Notes under the pieces: generated by a model | What the model was told of the DNA's origin: nothing | The model's database searches: none | The model's input: the letters and a program-made list of their open reading frames with translations, nothing else | Translations under genes and position numbers: made by a program | Shown here: piece after piece, positions 5,924-7,472 of the stretch | Position numbering within the stretch: the first letter of the stretch is position 1 | Layout of the letters: each line of letters starts with the position of its first letter | Assembly (NCBI GenBank): GCA_903831545.1 | Contig: CAIKYI010000349.1 | Span: 1 to 7,472, forward strand | Reading direction: 5' to 3' | Source of the DNA: an uncultured Methylobacter sp. | GTDB taxonomy: Bacteria; Pseudomonadota; Gammaproteobacteria; Methylococcales; Methylomonadaceae | Length of the DNA: 7,472 nt

Positions 5924-6136
5924 TCAGTGAGGTTGTGCAAGGGAGGCCTGCAATTTTTGCTGGGCTTCATCCCAGGCTTTACAGGCGTCATAGGTGGCCT
6001 GGGCAATGCCCATAATTTCGCCGTAGGCTTCGGGCAAGCGGTCTTCAATCAGGTCATGCAGTTCCATGGCCTGTTCACTGGCCAGGCGTTTGTTTTTTTT
6101 AACGTCTTTTTCCAGCTGTTTTAACTCATCAGACAT
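5924..6136 (-). CDS. DUF683 nif-associated small helical protein, 70 residues
   Basis: This belongs to the DUF683 (CCE_0567-like) family, short helical-hairpin proteins found almost only in nitrogen-fixation clusters; the biochemical role is unknown. Two helices can be read from the sequence: a Lys-rich first one ([20 protein letters not shown], about 5-24) leading into [15 protein letters not shown], and a second ([18 protein letters not shown], about 45-62). Length is normal and one cysteine is present. GGGAGG stands a few bases before the ATG. It lies 11 bases after the DUF269 gene and 11 bases before fdxB, the usual order for this trio. Confidence 0.93.
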   Translation of the reverse strand: MSDELKQLEKDVKKNKRLASEQAMELHDLIEDRLPEAYGEIMGIAQATYDACKAWDEAQQKLQASLAQPH

Positions 6137-6147
6137 AATCGCCTCCC

Positions 6148-6621
6148 TCAGTCTGTGGCTGCGGCATGGTATTTTTCGATTAAGCCCATCGCTTTTTCAA
6201 TGACCTTATCGCTGGTTTCGCGCAGATCTTCCAGGCTTGAAAAGCCGAAGCGATGCGTGTCGCGCAAGATTTTATCGACCACAACCAGTTTGCCGACCAT
6301 GATCAATGCGCGGCCAAAGCCTTCATGACTGATATGTACCATTGGTGCAGCCATCAAGCCGGTTTTTTTTTCAATCAGCGTCGCCAGGGAGTTGTAATAA
6401 GCTTTCAAACGGGCGATGGTGATTTCATCCGGATCACCAATCACCGGAATGTTTTTCTTGCGCTCTTTGGTTAGCACGATAGGGTCAATGATTTTTGCCG
6501 TTGACCAACCATCATAGGTATCGTAAGAGTCAATCGCACGTAATTGTTTAATCATGTCTTTGACGATATCAGAATCCAGATTGATATCGTCTTCTTGTAC
6601 GACTAATTCGGCTGTGGCCAT
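6148..6621 (-). CDS. NifX-associated protein (DUF269), 157 residues
   Basis: This is the DUF269 family protein normally encoded right after nifX, and thought to take part in FeMo-co biosynthesis or its handling; its biochemistry is not settled. Family features include the acidic N-terminus, IKQLRAIDSYDTYDGWS at about 24-40, the basic TKERKKNIPVIGDPD near 51-65 and ALIMVGKLVVVDKILRDTHRFGF near 104-126. The length is typical and no cofactor motif is visible. GGAG lies about seven bases before the ATG. No nifX gene precedes it here: the upstream neighbour is nifE across a junction with two hairpins, so expression must come from read-through or from a promoter in 6622-6678 that I cannot identify. 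Confidence 0.93.
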   Translation of the reverse strand: MATAELVVQEDDINLDSDIVKDMIKQLRAIDSYDTYDGWSTAKIIDPIVLTKERKKNIPVIGDPDEITIARLKAYYNSLATLIEKKTGLMAAPMVHISHEGFGRALIMVGKLVVVDKILRDTHRFGFSSLEDLRETSDKVIEKAMGLIEKYHAAATD

Positions 6622-6678
6622 TTTGTTTCTCCGTTGACTAGCTTGGCTTAGCGCAGCGTAAGTCCATTATTATTTGCT

Positions 6679-6712
6679 AAAAAATGTTGGTCTGCCGCTG
6701 CGCAACCAACAT
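6679..6712 (-). terminator. Probable intrinsic terminator after nifE
   Basis: On the minus strand, ATGTTGGT and ACCAACAT (6705-6712 and 6684-6691) form an 8-bp stem, which can extend inside by TGC/GCA, and five T follow directly (6683-6679). The stem ends 84 bases after the nifE stop. The T run is moderate, so termination may be partial and act as attenuation before the DUF269 gene. Confidence 0.6.
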
Positions 6713-6732
6713 GAGTCGCGGTTAGGCGACTC
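6713..6732. repeat. Second hairpin, abutting the terminator
   Basis: GAGTCGC (6713-6719) and GCGACTC (6726-6732) are perfect inverted copies with a six-base loop. In the nifE transcript this hairpin comes immediately before the terminator stem, with no base between them. It could stabilise the nifE 3' end or assist termination. No T run follows it by itself. Confidence 0.55.
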
Positions 6733-6795
6733 TAATTATTCCATTCAAGCGCGAAATGCTTTGAAGGTGTTATTTAATGAGTATTACAAAACTAA

Positions 6796-7472
6796 TTAGC
6801 CCAGAGTCAGCTCGATATTTTTCCATGGCGCCGGTGCCCGTACCGCTTGCCAGACCGGACTCTCAATGGTCAACGCCAGTTGCCGCACCAGCTCCAGCAT
6901 GCCCTGATAACCTTCGTAACCGAATTCGCGTTCCTGATTGATGTCCAAAAACGGAACCTTGGCTTTTAACGCGGTGTACATATTACGTCCCCCCGCGATC
7001 AAAATATCGGCCTGATAATCATGGACGATTTTCAGTAAAGCTCTGGGACTGCCATCATCGATCATGACCGTATCGTCGCCCATCAATTCACGAATTCTGG
7101 CTTTATCTTCTTCGGTGGATTTCTTGGTGCCTGTGGCCACTACTACCATGCCCAAATCTTGCAAAGCAGAAATAACCGACCAGCTTTTAACGCCGCCGGT
7201 AAATAACAACACCCGTTTGCCTTTAAGACGTGCTTTCCAGGGTTCCAGTTCAGTCCTGATTCGGGTTTCTTCACGTAAGATCAAGGCCTCGGTTCGCGCA
7301 GTTAAATCCTCATCGTCCAGTGCCTTGGCAAAATCCCTTAAGGCCTGACTGGTATCAGTAATTCCGTAATAACTGCCTTCAAACCATGGCGTGCCATATT
7401 GTTGTTGTAACTTGCGGGCCACGTTGACCATGGCTTTGGAGCACACCATCATATTGACTTCGGCTTTGTGCA
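6796..7472 (-). CDS. nifE: NifE, C-terminal half (start lies outside window)
   Basis: NifE pairs with NifN in the scaffold that matures the FeMo-co precursor (L-cluster) before transfer to nitrogenase. The frame is open to the window edge and gives about 224 residues, roughly half of the usual protein. The match to Azotobacter NifE is strong along its whole length: [84 protein letters not shown] and EREFGYEGY. The cysteine in MMVCSKAM (codon 7441-7443) aligns with Azotobacter NifE Cys250, the L-cluster ligand equivalent to NifD Cys275. The protein ends in ELTLG shortly after PAPWKN, without the Ala/Pro-rich tail of the Azotobacter protein. Downstream there is no nifN within the window, which is unusual. 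Confidence 0.97.
   Translation of the reverse strand, partial: HKAEVNMMVCSKAMVNVARKLQQQYGTPWFEGSYYGITDTSQALRDFAKALDDEDLTARTEALILREETRIRTELEPWKARLKGKRVLLFTGGVKSWSVISALQDLGMVVVATGTKKSTEEDKARIRELMGDDTVMIDDGSPRALLKIVHDYQADILIAGGRNMYTALKAKVPFLDINQEREFGYEGYQGMLELVRQLALTIESPVWQAVRAPAPWKNIELTLG

Noticed and set aside
6622..6678. Possible promoter for the DUF269 trio after the terminator
   Set aside because: TGGACTTACGCTGCGC has GG and GC nine bases apart and poor matches elsewhere. No convincing sigma-54 or sigma-70 pair could be found.
7064..7348. Plus-strand reading frame of 94 codons opposite nifE
   Set aside because: It lies wholly inside the well-supported nifE coding sequence on the other strand and has no recognisable protein features.

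Overview
The window is the downstream end of a nitrogen-fixation (nif) gene cluster. Every gene lies on the minus strand, so transcription runs from high to low coordinates. The nifE tail matches the gammaproteobacterial (Azotobacter-type) protein very closely. The DUF269, DUF683, FdxB and thioredoxin-like ferredoxin genes are typical companions of Mo-nitrogenase. The source is most likely a gammaproteobacterial diazotroph. A methanotroph of the Methylococcales is plausible from the overall gene set, but this is inference and the window has no methane-oxidation marker.

Layout in transcription order: (1) the 3' half of nifE, cut by the window edge, including the cysteine codon that aligns with the L-cluster ligand of NifE. 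(2) A 174-base junction with two tandem hairpins, the second followed by a T run, where many nif clusters carry nifN and nifX. (3) A tight trio: DUF269 (NifX-associated protein), DUF683, and fdxB, a 2[4Fe-4S] ferredoxin. (4) A 198-base spacer with a perfect 10-bp inverted repeat. (5) A compact four-gene operon: thioredoxin-like [2Fe-2S] ferredoxin, a TPR-like helical protein, an unrecognised 124-residue protein and a DUF4213/DUF364 protein. The first two junctions in it are TAATG stop/start overlaps. (6) A 233-base regulatory region with a sigma-54 type -24/-12 element and a NifA-type upstream site (TGT-N10-ACA) about 150 bases upstream of the predicted transcription start. (7) A single-domain molbindin (Mop/TOBE) gene and an unrecognised 189-residue protein. 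(8) A 249-base gap with an 18-bp-arm imperfect hairpin and a sigma-54-like element of unusual spacing. (9) A 572-residue AAA+ ATPase with an unrecognised N-terminal half. (10) An AT-rich tail of 162 bases with no supportable gene.

The nifE, DUF269, DUF683 and ferredoxin genes serve FeMo-cofactor assembly and electron supply. The molbindin gene would bind or buffer molybdate for the same pathway, and its promoter layout suggests induction with nitrogenase by NifA and sigma-54. The most novel part is the low-coordinate end: an AAA+ remodelling ATPase and a protein of unknown family sit immediately beyond a probably NifA-controlled molybdenum-binding gene. They are candidates for an undescribed nitrogenase accessory or metal-handling module. 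That link rests on position and promoter resemblance only.
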